DNA of 64,000 nt from Mesobacillus sp. AQ2 (GCF_030122805.1 NZ_CP126080.1:3539001-3603000); one strand, 5' to 3'. Shown: positions 17,534 through 27,830, counted from the stretch's first letter. Program-made: numbers and translations. Notes: generated by a model not told the origin, from the sequence alone.

Positions 17534-17610
17534 TTAGAATAGTTTTTTGTAGGATAATAGGGACAAACACCCAAAAAATAATCAGATAGCAATCAATTTG
17601 CCCATTAAAA

Positions 17611-17632
17611 AAACCGCCATAAAAGGCGGTTT
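17611..17632 (-). terminator. Terminator after the small ORF downstream of DUF350
   Basis: An 8-bp stem AAACCGCC/GGCGGTTT with a 6-nt loop is followed by a T run on the minus strand. It lies 10 bp after the stop of the 27-residue ORF. Confidence 0.85.
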
Positions 17633-17641
17633 TCTACAGTT

Positions 17642-17725
17642 TTATGCAAAAAACATCATATAGATGATGCCGACCAACAGAAATACTCCGCATAGGATCA
17701 GCAAGATTTTTGCCAGTTTTTCCAT
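17642..17725 (-). CDS. 27-residue single-span membrane microprotein
   Basis: A short ORF encoding MEKLAKILLILCGVFLLVGI followed by IYMMFFA. One hydrophobic helix fills almost the whole peptide, with a charged KLAK N-terminus. A textbook GGAGG lies 9 nt before the ATG (17731-17740 region), it starts 18 bp after the DUF350 gene, and a terminator follows its stop directly, so it has all the signals of a translated gene. Co-transcription with the DUF350 membrane protein suggests it may be an accessory subunit, but nothing in the peptide identifies a family. Confidence 0.7.
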   Translation of the reverse strand: MEKLAKILLILCGVFLLVGIIYMMFFA

Positions 17726-17743
17726 CTGTTCAGATCCTCCTGT

Positions 17744-18148
17744 TTAAATTCCCGCCCCGATGATATACGACAGGCCGATAGAGATGACCATGGAAATCAG
17801 GCCAACTGCACGGTTGTCATTTTCTATTTCTATATCGATGTTGAACTTCGGTGTCAGGAATTCAAAAATAAAGTATCCAATCAAAAGCAGCAAGAAGCCG
17901 AAAACTCCCCAGCTGACCATTGTGAGAAGTGAATCATGCTGGTTGATAGAATGGCGGAAGATATTGGCTACACCGAAGATTTTCCCTCCGGTCGCCATCG
18001 CGACTGAAATATTCCCCTTTTTGATTTCATCCCAGTTCCGGTATTTAGTGACCAATTCAAAGACAGCCAGGAATACAACCATGCAGAGAATCGCCACACT
18101 GTAATAACCTGCTGTCACTACATATTCATTTTCCCAGAAATGCTTCAT
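17744..18148 (-). CDS. yshE: DUF350 family membrane protein
   Basis: A 134-residue protein with four predicted membrane helices, the family's characteristic size. Visible features are the N-terminal helix GYYSVAILCMVVFLAVFELVTKY, a conserved KYRNWDEIKKGNISVAMATGGKIFGVANI stretch, and the final helix AVGLISMVISIGLSYIIGAGI. Function is unknown; the family often sits near potassium channels or envelope-stress genes. ATG 18148 is chosen because GGGAG is about 7 nt upstream; an in-frame TTG at 18154 is closer to the ribosome site. The position beside lcfA and mutS2 is the same as yshE in B. subtilis. A 27-residue membrane peptide gene follows. Confidence 0.85.
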   Translation of the reverse strand: MKHFWENEYVVTAGYYSVAILCMVVFLAVFELVTKYRNWDEIKKGNISVAMATGGKIFGVANIFRHSINQHDSLLTMVSWGVFGFLLLLIGYFIFEFLTPKFNIDIEIENDNRAVGLISMVISIGLSYIIGAGI

Positions 18149-18221
18149 GTCCAATCTCCCTGAATATATTTTACCCCTAAGCCTATTATAATGGTTTCTG
18201 GAGTGGATTAATATTTTTTTC

Positions 18222-18516
18222 TCTGTTAAACAAGACTGTTGATTTTCGTTCCAGGCGCTTCGCTTTCCGCGGGGGAAGAATTATGAAAAAGCTCAAGTGC
18301 CAGCTTTTTCAAAGACCAAATTCTTCTTGGCTGGCGCTGAGCCTCCTCGTCGCTTTGCTCCTGCGGGGTCTCACCTGACCAGCTGCGCCCGCAGGACACT
18401 GAACAGCTTCCTCGAATCTGCCCACGCACGATGGAAATGCGTTAGCATTTTCGGAGGAGTCTACGCGCCTTCCACTACAATCAACAGGTGCAAAATCAAC
18501 ATTGGGCTTTAACAGA
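18222..18516. repeat. MITE-like intergenic repeat with 25-bp imperfect terminal inverted repeats
   Basis: This 295-bp non-coding element begins TCTGTTAAACAAGACTGTTGATTTT and ends with the reverse complement of TCTGTTAAAGCCCAATGTTGATTTT; 9 and 10 bp blocks at both ends match exactly. Nested inside is a second pair of inverted arms (GTTCCAGGCGC versus GCGCCTTCCAC). I recall similar GCGCTTCGCTTTCCGCGGG...CTCGTCGCTTTGCTCCTGCGGGGTCTCACC intergenic repeats from many Bacillus genomes. No target-site duplication is evident. It separates mutS2 from the DUF350 operon. Confidence 0.75.
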
Positions 18517-18536
18517 GCCATTTCTTTATCGTGTCA

Positions 18537-20891
18537 TTATTTGAATTCCACTACCGTTACACCTGTTCCGCCTTCTCCAGCGTCTCCGAAGCGGATTTTC
18601 TTGACGGAGCGATGGTTGCGCAGATATTCCTGGACTCCCTGCCTTAAGGCTCCTGTTCCTTTTCCGTGGATGATGTTAACGCGCGGGTAGCCGGCAAGCA
18701 GGGCATCATCAATATATTTCTCGACTCTCATAAGCGCATCTTCATAGCGCTCTCCTCTTAGGTCAAGCTCAAGGCCTACATGGAAGTCCTTCCCTTTCAC
18801 GGTGGCAACCGGTCTAGTTTCCACCGGCTTAGGCGTATTGATATATTCCATATCAGACTCTTTCACTTTCATTTTAAGAATGCCAATCTGTACTTGCCAT
18901 TCTTTATCATTTACGCGGTCCACCAGGTGCCCTTTTTGGCCAAAGGTCAGAACATTGACCTCATCCCCAGGCTTGAATTCATGGCGGGCAGACTTCGCTT
19001 TGCCAGCATTCTTTACCTGGCTTTGCTCTGGTGTTGCCTCACTTAGGCGCCTTTTGGCATCAATCAATTCATGCTCTTTGATTTCAGCCCCTTTTTCCAG
19101 TCTCAGCTTCCGGAGCTCACGAATGACTTCTTCTGCTTCATCCTTTGCTTTTTCCACGATGGATGCCGCTTTGACTTTTGCTTTATCAGCAAGTTCCTCT
19201 TTTTTCTGATAATATTCAGCCATCTGCTTCTGCATGTCTCTATGAAGGTTTTCGGCATCCTTTAGAAGCTGGTGGGCCTCATCCCTGTCCTTTTCCGCCT
19301 GCTTGCGGCTGGATTCCAGGGAAGCAATCATATTTTCAACCTCATTGCTGTCAGCGCTGATATAAGACCTTGCTGTTTCGATGACAGAATCCTTCAGTCC
19401 CAGTCTCTTTGAAATCTCGAAGGCATTGCTTCGTCCCGGTACACCAATCAGGAGTTTATAAGTCGGGCTCAGTGTTTCGACATCGAACTCTACGCTGGCA
19501 TTGATGACACCCTCACGATTATAGCCATATGCCTTCAGCTCTGGATAATGGGTCGTCGCAATGACTCTTGCTCCGCGCTTGTATACTTCATCGAGGATTG
19601 AGATTGCCAGGGCAGCACCTTCCTGCGGGTCGGTTCCAGCTCCAAGTTCATCGAAAAGCACAAGACTGTTATAGTCCACCTTATTAAGGATTTCAACGAT
19701 ATTGACCATATGGGACGAAAAGGTACTTAAGCTTTGCTCAATTGATTGTTCATCCCCGATATCCGCGTATACTGAACCAAATACAGCGACTTCCGACCCA
19801 TCAAGTGCGGGGATTTGCAATCCAGCCTGGGCCATGAGTGTACAAAGGCCGACTGTCTTCAATGTAACAGTTTTACCCCCGGTATTTGGGCCGGTGATGA
19901 CAATCGTCGTATAGTCACTTCCTAAAGTGATGCTGTTCGGGACAACTTCGTCTATTGAAATCAATGGGTGCCTTGCCTGAAAAAGATTGATTCGGCCTTC
20001 GTCATTGACGATTGGCTTCGAACCCTTGATCTTGCTTCCGTATCGGGCCTTCGCAAACATGAAATCAAGCTCGGCCATGATGACCACGATCTCCAGGAGC
20101 TCATCATGATGCTCAGCGGTCAGGGCTGAAAGCTCAGACAAAATCCGTTCAATTTCCTGCTGTTCTTTTACCCGGATGTTCTGCAGCTCATTATTCAGCT
20201 GGACAACCGATTGTGGTTCGATGAACAGCGTCTGGCCGGAAGAACTCTGGTCATGGATGATGCCGCCGTAATGGGATCGGTATTCCTGCTTGACCGGAAT
20301 GACGAATCGATCATTTCTGATGGTGATGATGGCATCAGAGAGCATTTTTGAAGCACTTGATGAGCGGATCATGCTCTCCAGTTTCTCCCGTACCCTTGCT
20401 TCTCTTGTCCGCATTTGCTGGCGGAGCGACCTAAGCGCTTCACTCGCACCATCAAGAACTTCGCCGCCTTCATCGATTGCATTCCTGATCGACTCCTCCA
20501 GGTTCGCCAGTACGATGATGCCTTCAGTGTAGCTCAGCAATATCGGCACTTCGGTCACTTCCTGAAGGTCTTCGACGAAACGCTTCATCTGTCTGCTGGC
20601 ATGCACCGTGCTTGCCACCTGCACCAGTTCAAGGGGACTGAGCGTCCCGCCAATCTGCGCTCTTTTCACATGTGGCCTGATGTCGTGAATGCCGCCTAAC
20701 GGTACATTCCCTTTTAGCCTTAGAACCTTTGCTGCTTCATCTGTTTCCTCCTGCAAACGGGATACCTCGTCAAAATCGACCGAAGGCAATAGGGCTACTG
20801 CCTTTTCCCGCCCCAATGTGGATGATGTATGTTCTACCAGCTGGCTCCTGATTTTATCAAATTCCAATGTTTTCAAAACTCGTTGCTGCAC
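18537..20891 (-). CDS. mutS2: Endonuclease MutS2
   Basis: A MutS-family ATPase with a nuclease domain, acting on branched DNA and, in Bacillus, also in rescue of collided ribosomes. The 784 residues carry the ATPase with Walker [14 protein letters not shown] (about 333), signature [11 protein letters not shown] (about 385) and Walker [15 protein letters not shown] (about 412), a long Glu/Lys-rich coiled coil (about 515-620), and a C-terminal Smr domain with [12 protein letters not shown] and [12 protein letters not shown] (about 700-765). Start is GTG at 20891 with AGGAGG upstream. It follows polX as in B. subtilis, but a 364-bp repeat has been inserted between the two genes, immediately upstream of the ribosome site. 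Confidence 0.95.
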   Translation of the reverse strand: MQQRVLKTLEFDKIRSQLVEHTSSTLGREKAVALLPSVDFDEVSRLQEETDEAAKVLRLKGNVPLGGIHDIRPHVKRAQIGGTLSPLELVQVASTVHASRQMKRFVEDLQEVTEVPILLSYTEGIIVLANLEESIRNAIDEGGEVLDGASEALRSLRQQMRTREARVREKLESMIRSSSASKMLSDAIITIRNDRFVIPVKQEYRSHYGGIIHDQSSSGQTLFIEPQSVVQLNNELQNIRVKEQQEIERILSELSALTAEHHDELLEIVVIMAELDFMFAKARYGSKIKGSKPIVNDEGRINLFQARHPLISIDEVVPNSITLGSDYTTIVITGPNTGGKTVTLKTVGLCTLMAQAGLQIPALDGSEVAVFGSVYADIGDEQSIEQSLSTFSSHMVNIVEILNKVDYNSLVLFDELGAGTDPQEGAALAISILDEVYKRGARVIATTHYPELKAYGYNREGVINASVEFDVETLSPTYKLLIGVPGRSNAFEISKRLGLKDSVIETARSYISADSNEVENMIASLESSRKQAEKDRDEAHQLLKDAENLHRDMQKQMAEYYQKKEELADKAKVKAASIVEKAKDEAEEVIRELRKLRLEKGAEIKEHELIDAKRRLSEATPEQSQVKNAGKAKSARHEFKPGDEVNVLTFGQKGHLVDRVNDKEWQVQIGILKMKVKESDMEYINTPKPVETRPVATVKGKDFHVGLELDLRGERYEDALMRVEKYIDDALLAGYPRVNIIHGKGTGALRQGVQEYLRNHRSVKKIRFGDAGEGGTGVTVVEFK

Positions 20892-20926
20892 AAAAATTTC
20901 CTCCTTCTTCCTAAGCGAAGGTTAAT

Positions 20927-21290
20927 AGAAAAGCGTAAGCGCTTTGGTCAGCCCCGACAAGCGCTGGAGGGCCTGGAAGTGAAGTCGCTCTTTGACTTCA
21001 TTGCCAGGACCGAAATCGAAAAGTATAGCCGACTGCCCAGAAACGCAGAAACTGGAGACTCCGACAAAGAAGCGCTTTTTGCTTCTGCCGGCGGAGTTGA
21101 AGTTTCGGAGTTTCTAGGAGGCGACACTAGACAATTCGAAAAGCGGAGGCGACTGCCCAACTCCGACAAGCGTTGGAGGGCCTGACTGTGAAGTCGTCCT
21201 TTGACTTCATTGGCAGGACCGTAACGTCTCGAGGAGTTAGGAGCCGCAGCTAGCCAAGCGTCTCGAGGGGCTAAGCGCTGGAGCTAGACA
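20927..21290 (+). repeat. Dispersed 364-bp structured repeat, copy 1
   Basis: A non-coding element running from AGAAAAGCGTAAGCGC to GCGCTGGAGCTAGACA. It contains two copies of a module CGACAAGCG(C/T)TGGAGGGCCTG...TGAAGTCG...TTTGACTTCATTG.CAGGACCG, which folds as a hairpin, flanking a central segment that pairs with itself (CTCCG...GAAGC/GCTTCT...CGGAG). An almost identical copy in inverted orientation lies at 36075-36438 and a short version at 42205-42321. This copy fills the polX-mutS2 gap inside an apparent operon. Confidence 0.88.
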
Positions 21291-21315
21291 TTTCTACAAA
21301 AGAATTAAAATTCCC

Positions 21316-23037
21316 TTATTGATCCCGGCCGTGCAGGAAATCTAGCAAACCTTTCAAGTCCAAAGCATTCAGGACAGATGATTTCTTGATCCATCCCTTT
21401 CTGGCGGCCGTTACGCCAATTTCCATGTGTTCCAGCGTGTCCACTTTATGTGCGTCCGTATTGATGACGATTTTAACGCCTTCGTCCTGCGCTTTTCTTA
21501 GGTACTCCGCCGCAAGATCAAGCCTGTTAGGATTGGCGTTCAGTTCAAGCGCCGTATTCGTTTCCTTCGCGAGTTTGATCAGCATCTCGATATCAACAGA
21601 ATACCCCTCCCTGCGGCCAATCAGCCGTCCAGTTGGATGGGCGATGATATCAACATGTGCATTCTCTAAAGCAGTCTTCAGCCGATTCATGATTTTTTCT
21701 ACAGGCTGTGAAAAAGAGGAATGGATCGACGCGATAACCAAATCCAGGTCAGCAAGCAGTTCATCCTCGAAATCCAGTGTTCCATCCGGCAAAATATCCA
21801 TTTCAATTCCCGTCAAAATCGTGAAGTCATCGAATTTCTTATTCAGTTCCTTCACTTCTTCCATTTGCTTCCTTAAGCGTTCCGGCGTCAAGCCGTTCGC
21901 TACCTTCAGATACTGTGAATGGTCGGTGATGGCCATGTATTTATAGCCTCTCGCGATACATTCCATCGCCATTTCTTCAATTGAATGGCCGCCATCGCTC
22001 CATGTTGAGTGCATATGAAGATCCCCATTGATGGCATCAAGTGTAATGAGTTCCAGATCTTTTTTGTATAACTCAACTTCCGAGCCGTCCTCCCGTAATT
22101 CTGGCGGAATGAAAGGAAGCCCAAAATATTGATAAAATTCCTCTTCTGACTTGAATGTGGTGACTTCCCCCGTCTCTACGTTCTCCACACCATATTCGCT
22201 GATTTTCTCTCCGTTTTCCTTCGCCAGCTGCCGCATTCTCACATTGTGGTCCTTTGAGCCGGTAAAATGGTGGAGGGCTGTCGCGAATTCCTCAGGATCA
22301 ACAAGACGGAAATCCACATTGACATCATAATCAAGCCCAAGGGTAACAGAAACCTTCGTATCGCCTGCAGCAATGATTTCTTTGATTTTTGGAAGCCTGA
22401 CCAGCTCGTCCTTAACAGCAGACGGATCAGTGGAAGCGATGATGAAATCCAGGTCCTTTATTGTCTCTCTCATCCTTCGCAAGCTGCCCGCTCTTGAAAA
22501 TTGGTCGATATCTTTTATCTTTTGAAGATACGATTCAATTAATTCAGCAACCGGAAGCATATAGGCAATCGGAAGCCTTTCCGGTCTCACTCCAAAATTT
22601 TCAACCGCAGCGAGAATCTTTTCTTCTGATTTTTTGCCAAATCCTGCGAGGTCCCGGATTTTCCCCGCCTTCGCAGCTTCCTCCAAGTCATGGATACTCT
22701 CCACACCCAGTTCTTTATACAGCTTGGCGATTTTTTTGCCGCCCATTCCAGGCAGCTGCAGCAACGGAATGAGACTGTTCGGTACCTCTTCCTGTAATTC
22801 TTTCAGCTCGGTCGACTGACCTGTTTCCATAAACTCCTGGATGACTCCTGCAGTGCCTTTGCCAATTCCTTTGAGTTCAGTCAGATCGCCTATTTCCGAC
22901 ATGCTCCGTTCATCGCCCTCCAGAGCTGCCGCAGCTTTTCGGAACGCGGATACTTTAAATGGATTTTCACCTTTTAATTCCATATATATAGCAATGGTTT
23001 CAAGTAATTGCACGATATCCTTTTTATTAACAGACAT
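21316..23037 (-). CDS. polX: Family X DNA polymerase / 3'-5' exonuclease
   Basis: A gap-filling DNA repair polymerase fused to a PHP-type exonuclease. The 573-residue protein has the helix-hairpin-helix LPGMGGKKIAKLYKELGV (about 95-112), the polymerase active-site strand GSLRRMRETIKDLDFIIA (about 185-202) with catalytic aspartates, the family FTGSKDHNVRMRQLA, and PHP metal motifs DLHMHSTWSDG (about 338), GIEMDILPDG, IASIHSSF, IAHPTGRLI and INTDAH. I took ATG 23037 (MSVNKKDIVQLLETIA), which matches Bacillus PolX better than the GTG three codons upstream; the ribosome site is AGGTGGAG. It sits between cvpA and mutS2 as in B. subtilis. Confidence 0.95.
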   Translation of the reverse strand: MSVNKKDIVQLLETIAIYMELKGENPFKVSAFRKAAAALEGDERSMSEIGDLTELKGIGKGTAGVIQEFMETGQSTELKELQEEVPNSLIPLLQLPGMGGKKIAKLYKELGVESIHDLEEAAKAGKIRDLAGFGKKSEEKILAAVENFGVRPERLPIAYMLPVAELIESYLQKIKDIDQFSRAGSLRRMRETIKDLDFIIASTDPSAVKDELVRLPKIKEIIAAGDTKVSVTLGLDYDVNVDFRLVDPEEFATALHHFTGSKDHNVRMRQLAKENGEKISEYGVENVETGEVTTFKSEEEFYQYFGLPFIPPELREDGSEVELYKKDLELITLDAINGDLHMHSTWSDGGHSIEEMAMECIARGYKYMAITDHSQYLKVANGLTPERLRKQMEEVKELNKKFDDFTILTGIEMDILPDGTLDFEDELLADLDLVIASIHSSFSQPVEKIMNRLKTALENAHVDIIAHPTGRLIGRREGYSVDIEMLIKLAKETNTALELNANPNRLDLAAEYLRKAQDEGVKIVINTDAHKVDTLEHMEIGVTAARKGWIKKSSVLNALDLKGLLDFLHGRDQ

Positions 23038-23163
23038 GAACTCCACCTGCCTTCTCGATTTCTCGACCGGTTTTTATAACCCCGACTTGGTCATTGTCTT
23101 CTATTTTATAGAAAACAAGCCCCACTGTGAAATTAAATGAAAACTTTTCGGCCGGATAAAAAA

Positions 23164-23186
23164 AACTTCTCCGCAATAGAGAAGTT
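23164..23186 (-). terminator. Terminator overlapping the cvpA stop codon
   Basis: An AACTTCTC/GAGAAGTT stem with a TTTTTTTT run on the minus strand. The 5' arm begins inside the stop codon of cvpA. Confidence 0.8.
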
Positions 23187-23727
23187 ATGCAGCCATGTAT
23201 TCAATCCAGAGTTGCTTGATTTGCTGAGAGAATACCGGGGTATTTTTTATGATGTTTTCGGCTAGAATTGAATCGTTCAATGGTCCCTGGATCGCCTGGA
23301 TTGGCAGCAGGGCTGCAATGTAAAGAACGAGGAACAGCAGCAGGTAAACTTCGATAAAACCTAGAAACCCTCCTGCCCAGACATTCAACTGCTTCAGGAT
23401 TGGCAGGTGTGCCACAAAATCAAGCATGGATCCGATAATCTGGAGCAGGATTTTCACCGCGAAAAAGATAGCCGCAAACGCGATAGCCCGATAATAGGCA
23501 TCTTCTAAATTGGCATTCTCAAATATGAGATTCAATGTAGAATTGCTGCCGAGGTTCGGATATGGAATCCATAGAGTCAGCTTGGGAGCAAGCTGGTCGT
23601 AATATAGGTACGCAACAACGAAAGCTGCGATGAAACCGGCCAAATGGATGGTTTGCAGGATGAACCCCCTCTTCAGTCCTACAATGAAGCCCATGACCAA
23701 TATAGCCAAAACAGCAAGATCAAGCAT
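23185..23727 (-). CDS. yshB: CvpA family membrane protein
   Basis: A 180-residue inner-membrane protein of the CvpA/colicin V production family with four hydrophobic segments: LDLAVLAILVMGFIVGLKRGF at the N-terminus (LKRGF is the conserved family turn), then IHLAGFIAAFVVAYLYYD, AIAFAAIFFAVKILLQIIGS and VYLLLFLVLYIAAL. Family members are linked to envelope homeostasis and secretion, and no enzymatic motif is visible. It follows zapA by 7 bp, so the two are co-transcribed. Confidence 0.9.
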   Translation of the reverse strand: MLDLAVLAILVMGFIVGLKRGFILQTIHLAGFIAAFVVAYLYYDQLAPKLTLWIPYPNLGSNSTLNLIFENANLEDAYYRAIAFAAIFFAVKILLQIIGSMLDFVAHLPILKQLNVWAGGFLGFIEVYLLLFLVLYIAALLPIQAIQGPLNDSILAENIIKNTPVFSQQIKQLWIEYMAA

Positions 23728-23734
23728 GAATTAT

Positions 23735-23998
23735 TCAGTCCTTTAACCTTTTAATTTCCGCTTCGAGCGATTCAACACGATCTTTCATTTTTATGTAATC
23801 ATTAACAGCATTCACAGCCGTCAACACAGCTAATTTACTAGTATCAAGTGAAGGATTCGCTGAACCGATTTCCCGCATTTTATCATCTACCATTGAGGCA
23901 ATGAGCCGGATATGGCTGGTGCTTTCTATGCCGACTATTGTATATTGCTGTCCATATATATCGACAGTCGACCGATTTTTTTTTGTGTCTGACAACAT
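23735..23998 (-). CDS. zapA: Cell division protein ZapA
   Basis: ZapA binds FtsZ and bundles protofilaments at the Z ring. The 87-residue protein has the N-terminal beta portion ([19 protein letters not shown]), a conserved helix ([17 protein letters not shown]) and a C-terminal coiled coil ([22 protein letters not shown]), matching the usual size of 80-90 residues. GGGGGC precedes the ATG at 23998. It is divergent from rnhC, as in B. subtilis. Confidence 0.93.
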   Translation of the reverse strand: MLSDTKKNRSTVDIYGQQYTIVGIESTSHIRLIASMVDDKMREIGSANPSLDTSKLAVLTAVNAVNDYIKMKDRVESLEAEIKRLKD

Positions 23999-24127
23999 TT
24001 ATGCCCCCATTCATAAGAATCCTATTCTATACTATATCATGAACGTAAAACGCTGGGAAGTAGTTGCCTGTCAGATTGATATGGTTTTTGGAAGAAAATG
24101 TCTAACTTTAACAAGGAGTGTAGAGCC

Positions 24128-25057
24128 ATGGGAAATAGTGTCCTTCAAAAAAGACCGGAAGAAATCAGAAAGATGAAAGAGTATTACAGCAAGTTCCTGA
24201 TCGATAAACTTCCGCCCGGCAGTGTTTTTGCCGCAAAAACACCTTCCTGTGCGATCACTGCCTATAAATCCGGGAAAGTTTTATTCCAGGGAAAGGACGG
24301 AGAAAGTGAAGCAGCAAAGTGGGGCACTGTAACAGCACCTGCAGCCAAAAAGAGTGCTGCGCCAGCACCGGGTGCCCATTTGCCGAAAAATATCGGGGAA
24401 ATGGCGATCATCGGTTCCGATGAGGTGGGCACCGGCGACTATTTCGGTCCAATCACGGTTGTCGCCGCCTATGTCAGGAGACAGGATATACCTGTGCTGA
24501 AAGAGCTTGGAGTCCAGGATTCCAAGAATCTCAAGGACGATAAGATCATTGAGATTGCGAGACAGCTAGTCACCTTTTTGCCTCACAGCCTGCTGACCTT
24601 ACATAATGAAAAATACAACCAGATGCAAATGAAGGGCATGTCACAAGGGAAGATGAAAGCCCTGCTGCACAATCAGGCCATCAACCATGTTCTTGATAAA
24701 ATCGCCCCAGAAAAACCGGAAGCGATCCTGATTGATGAATTCGCTAAAGAACCTATTTATTTTGCACATTTGAAAGGCCAACGTCAAATCATCCGGGAAA
24801 ATGTCCTGTTCAGCACAAAGGCAGAAGGAATCCATCTAGGGGTCGCAGCCGCATCGATGATTGCCCGTTATGCTTTTGTTCGACATTTTGAAAACCTTAG
24901 TAAACGCGCAGGTTTCACCATTCCAAAAGGCGCCGGCGCTGCAGTTGATAAGGCAGCGGCCAGGCTGATTCTTGAAAAAGGTGTGGATGTGCTGCCCGAG
25001 TTCGTCAAACTTCATTTTGCTAATACTGAAAAAGCGAAGAAGATTGCGCGGGTGTAA
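24128..25057 (+). CDS. rnhC: Ribonuclease HIII
   Basis: Cleaves RNA in RNA-DNA hybrids. The 309-residue product has the TBP-like N-terminal substrate-binding domain (about residues 1-80, including PSCAITAYKSGKVLFQGKD) and the type 2 RNase H catalytic domain with GSDEVGTGDYFGPITVVAAYV (about 98-118; the DE pair is catalytic), LGVQDSKNLKD with the third acidic residue, and ILIDEFAKEPIYF with the fourth. I chose ATG 24128 with AAGGAG about 11 nt upstream. It is one of the few plus-strand genes in the window and diverges from zapA. Confidence 0.95.
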   Translation: MGNSVLQKRPEEIRKMKEYYSKFLIDKLPPGSVFAAKTPSCAITAYKSGKVLFQGKDGESEAAKWGTVTAPAAKKSAAPAPGAHLPKNIGEMAIIGSDEVGTGDYFGPITVVAAYVRRQDIPVLKELGVQDSKNLKDDKIIEIARQLVTFLPHSLLTLHNEKYNQMQMKGMSQGKMKALLHNQAINHVLDKIAPEKPEAILIDEFAKEPIYFAHLKGQRQIIRENVLFSTKAEGIHLGVAAASMIARYAFVRHFENLSKRAGFTIPKGAGAAVDKAAARLILEKGVDVLPEFVKLHFANTEKAKKIARV

Positions 25058-25078
25058 AACGAAAGCTGGAATTTTTTG

Positions 25079-25140
25079 CTCGGGTGTTGACCTGGTAATT
25101 GGAAAATCACTCGGGTGTTGACCTGGAAACTGGAAAAAAT
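25079..25140. repeat. Tandem duplication, 31 bp x 2
   Basis: CTCGGGTGTTGACCTGG recurs exactly 31 bp apart (25079 and 25110), each followed by an A-rich GGAAAA tail. It lies just after the rnhC stop and directly before the 21-bp array. Confidence 0.85.
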
Positions 25141-25159
25141 GAGCTGTTTTTTCCAGTAC

Positions 25160-25243
25160 GCGGAATTATGCTGGATTTTCACGGAATTAGTATCAAGTTT
25201 CGCGGGAATCCCTAGCTGGATCGCGGAATCCCATCGCTAGCAG
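25160..25243. repeat. Degenerate tandem array, 21 bp x 4
   Basis: Units begin GCGGAATT, ACGGAATT, GCGGGAAT and GCGGAATC at 25160, 25181, 25202 and 25223, so the period is exactly 21 bp while the unit interiors have diverged. It lies in the convergent gap between rnhC and pheT. The rest of the 339-bp gap (25244-25363) shows nothing I can name. Confidence 0.85.
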
Positions 25244-25363
25244 AGTTCAAACGCTATAATTGACTGTAATCACGTTGATTTTCTCGGTTGATTAGCTATT
25301 CACCAAGATTTCCACCTGGTCATTGGATTATATTTTCGCGATTCTCCCTCAGAATCCCATAAT

Positions 25364-25391
25364 AAAAAGGCAGCCCGCGGGCTGCCTTTTT
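25364..25391. terminator. Bidirectional terminator between rnhC and pheT
   Basis: A perfect palindrome AAAAAGGCAGCCCG/CGGGCTGCCTTTTT with flanking A and T runs. It serves both the plus-strand rnhC and the minus-strand pheT. Confidence 0.93.
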
Positions 25392-25396
25392 AACAT

Positions 25397-27811
25397 TTAT
25401 CCTCTTAATACTGCTCCAGCTTTTTCTTCAAGTGCAGCAAGGACTTTATTGTGTGCTTTTGCAATGTCTTCATCTGTCAGTGTCTTTTCTGGATCAAAGT
25501 ATTTCAAGGAGAACGCAAGTGACTTCTTGCCTTGCTCCATTTTTTCACCTTCGTAAAGATCGAAAACATTTACTTCTTTTAAAAGTGATCCGCCAGCTTC
25601 GGTGATGATCTTCTCCAGGTCACCGGCTGCCGTCCCTTTGTCAACAACAAGGGCAATATCCCTTGTGATCGATGGGTAGCGCGGGATTGCTGTGTATTGA
25701 AGCGGTGCCGTTTCAGCTTCCAACAGAGCTTTAAGCGACAATTCAAAAACATATGTTTCTTTCAGGTCGAGTGATTTTTGCATGGTTGGGTGAACCTGGC
25801 CGATAAAGCCGATCACTTTATCGTTCAACAAGATTTCACCCGTACGTCCTGGGTGCAATCCATCAAGCTCAGCCTTCTGGAATCCAAGCTGGCTCTCTAG
25901 GCCAAGCTTGGCAAACAAACCTTCAACGATTCCTTTGAGAACAAAGAAATCAACAGGCTTCTTCTCGCCCTGCCATGGATGGCTTTCCCACAGGCCAGTG
26001 ATCGCGGCAGCCAGGTGCTCTCGCTCTTCAGGCAGCTCGTCATTGCTGTTCTTCAGGAAGACTGCTCCTGTTTCATAAACAGCGACACTATCAATCTGGC
26101 GAGCATTATTGTATTTCAACACTTCCAGCAGCTGAGGCACGATGCTCAGGCGTAGAAGGCTTCGGTCTTCACTCATCGGCATTGCCAGTTCAACCGGTTC
26201 GCGCTGGTCCAACGCATACTGTGTTGCTTTTTCAGCGCTTGTAAGTGAATAAGTGACTGCCTGATACAAGCCTGCTCCTTCCATGAAACGGCGGACCACA
26301 CGGCGTTTTTTCTGGTATTCAGAAAGATGCCCAGGTGTGGATGGACCTATAGGAAGAGTAGTCGGCAGATTGTCATAGCCATACAGACGGCCTACCTCTT
26401 CGATTAAATCTTCCTCGATGGTGATGTCGCCGCGGCGCGTCGGCACAGTCACCGTGATTGTCTCATTGTCGACGGAAGTTTCGAACTTCAGTCGGGCAAA
26501 AATTTCTTCGACCTGCTTCATTTCAAGTTCTGTACCGAGAACTTTATTGATTTTTCCAAGAGTGGTTGAAACAACTGCAGGCTTAACCTCCAAAGCATCA
26601 GCTTCGACAACTCCGCCTAGTACTTCACCGCCGGCAAGCTCGATCATTAGTTCAGCAGCACGTTCTGCAGCAGGACGGACTCTCTCAGGATCCACACCTT
26701 TTTCATAGCGAGAGCTTGCTTCGCTGCGCAAGCCATGGTCTTTTGAAGCTTTGCGGATCGCTCCTCCTGTGAAATAAGCGGACTCTAACATGACAGTCGT
26801 TGTGTCACTGCTGACCTCTGAATTCGCTCCGCCCATGACACCTGCAAGAGCTACTGGCTCAGTACCGTTTGTGATGACCAGGTGGTCCGGAGTCAACATA
26901 CGTTTTACATCATCAAGCGTTTCAATCACTTCGCCATCCTTCGCACGGCGCACAAGGATTTCTTTTGAGCCCAATTTATCGTAATCGAATGCGTGTAGCG
27001 GCTGTCCGTACTCCAATAAAATGAAGTTTGTGATATCAACTACGTTATTGTGTGGACGGATGCCTGCAGCCATCAGCCTTGTTTGCAGCCAAACTGGAGA
27101 TGGACCGACTTTGACATTCTTGATTACTTTCGCAACGTATAGAGGATTATCTTCTTTTGCATCCACTGTCACATTGATATAGTTACTTGCTTGTTCTGAT
27201 GAAGTTTCAGGCTGTGGATTTGGCAGCTTAACTTCTTCTCCAAGGATGGCTCCAACTTCGTATGCAACACCAAGCATACTCATCGCATCAGCACGGTTTG
27301 GCGTCAGACCAAGCTCAAGGATTTCATCATCCCTGTTTAAGACTTCAAGAGCGTCCTGGCCGATTTCTGTCTCAGGAGTGAAATTGTAGATTCCTTCTGC
27401 ATACTCTTTCGGCGCAAGCTTGCCTTCAATGCCAAGTTCCTGAAGTGAGCAAATCATCCCGTGGGATTCTTCTCCGCGAAGTTTTGCTTTTTTAATTTTG
27501 AAGTTGCCCGGCAGAACAGCACCAACCGTTGCAACCGCCACTTTTTGGCCTTTGCCGACATTCGGTGCGCCGCAGATGATTTGTACCGGTTCACCTGTAC
27601 CGATGTCAACAAGTGTCTTGTTCAGTTTTTCAGCATTTGGATGCTTCTCGCATTCAAGAACATGCCCGACAACGACGCCCTTCAAGCCTTCATTCAATTT
27701 TTCTACGCCTTCTACTTCGATGCCGCTTTTGGTGATTTTTTCGGCAAGCTCTTCAGCAGATACGCCTTCCAAATCGATATATTCCTGCAGCCATTTATAT
27801 GATACCAACAT
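25397..27811 (-). CDS. pheT: Phenylalanyl-tRNA synthetase beta subunit
   Basis: The beta chain of the (alpha-beta)2 synthetase that charges tRNA-Phe; it carries editing and tRNA-binding functions. The 804 residues are the usual length, with an N-terminal EMAP/OB tRNA-binding domain ([23 protein letters not shown], about 46-68), the B3/B4 editing domain ([16 protein letters not shown], about 360), the B5 domain ([27 protein letters not shown], about 450-477) and the C-terminal anticodon-binding FDX-ACB domain. AGGAGGG precedes the ATG. It follows pheS by 19 bp under a shared T-box leader. Confidence 0.97.
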   Translation of the reverse strand: MLVSYKWLQEYIDLEGVSAEELAEKITKSGIEVEGVEKLNEGLKGVVVGHVLECEKHPNAEKLNKTLVDIGTGEPVQIICGAPNVGKGQKVAVATVGAVLPGNFKIKKAKLRGEESHGMICSLQELGIEGKLAPKEYAEGIYNFTPETEIGQDALEVLNRDDEILELGLTPNRADAMSMLGVAYEVGAILGEEVKLPNPQPETSSEQASNYINVTVDAKEDNPLYVAKVIKNVKVGPSPVWLQTRLMAAGIRPHNNVVDITNFILLEYGQPLHAFDYDKLGSKEILVRRAKDGEVIETLDDVKRMLTPDHLVITNGTEPVALAGVMGGANSEVSSDTTTVMLESAYFTGGAIRKASKDHGLRSEASSRYEKGVDPERVRPAAERAAELMIELAGGEVLGGVVEADALEVKPAVVSTTLGKINKVLGTELEMKQVEEIFARLKFETSVDNETITVTVPTRRGDITIEEDLIEEVGRLYGYDNLPTTLPIGPSTPGHLSEYQKKRRVVRRFMEGAGLYQAVTYSLTSAEKATQYALDQREPVELAMPMSEDRSLLRLSIVPQLLEVLKYNNARQIDSVAVYETGAVFLKNSNDELPEEREHLAAAITGLWESHPWQGEKKPVDFFVLKGIVEGLFAKLGLESQLGFQKAELDGLHPGRTGEILLNDKVIGFIGQVHPTMQKSLDLKETYVFELSLKALLEAETAPLQYTAIPRYPSITRDIALVVDKGTAAGDLEKIITEAGGSLLKEVNVFDLYEGEKMEQGKKSLAFSLKYFDPEKTLTDEDIAKAHNKVLAALEEKAGAVLRG

Positions 27812-27830
27812 GGTTTTACCCTCCTAATCC

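Noticed and set aside
18226..18521. Three 67-71-residue open frames between DUF350 and mutS2
   Set aside because: They all lie inside the MITE-like palindromic element.
20829..21185. 118-residue open frame in the mutS2-polX gap
   Set aside because: It lies mostly within repeat copy 1, and the same frame in copy 2 is shared only because the repeat is conserved.
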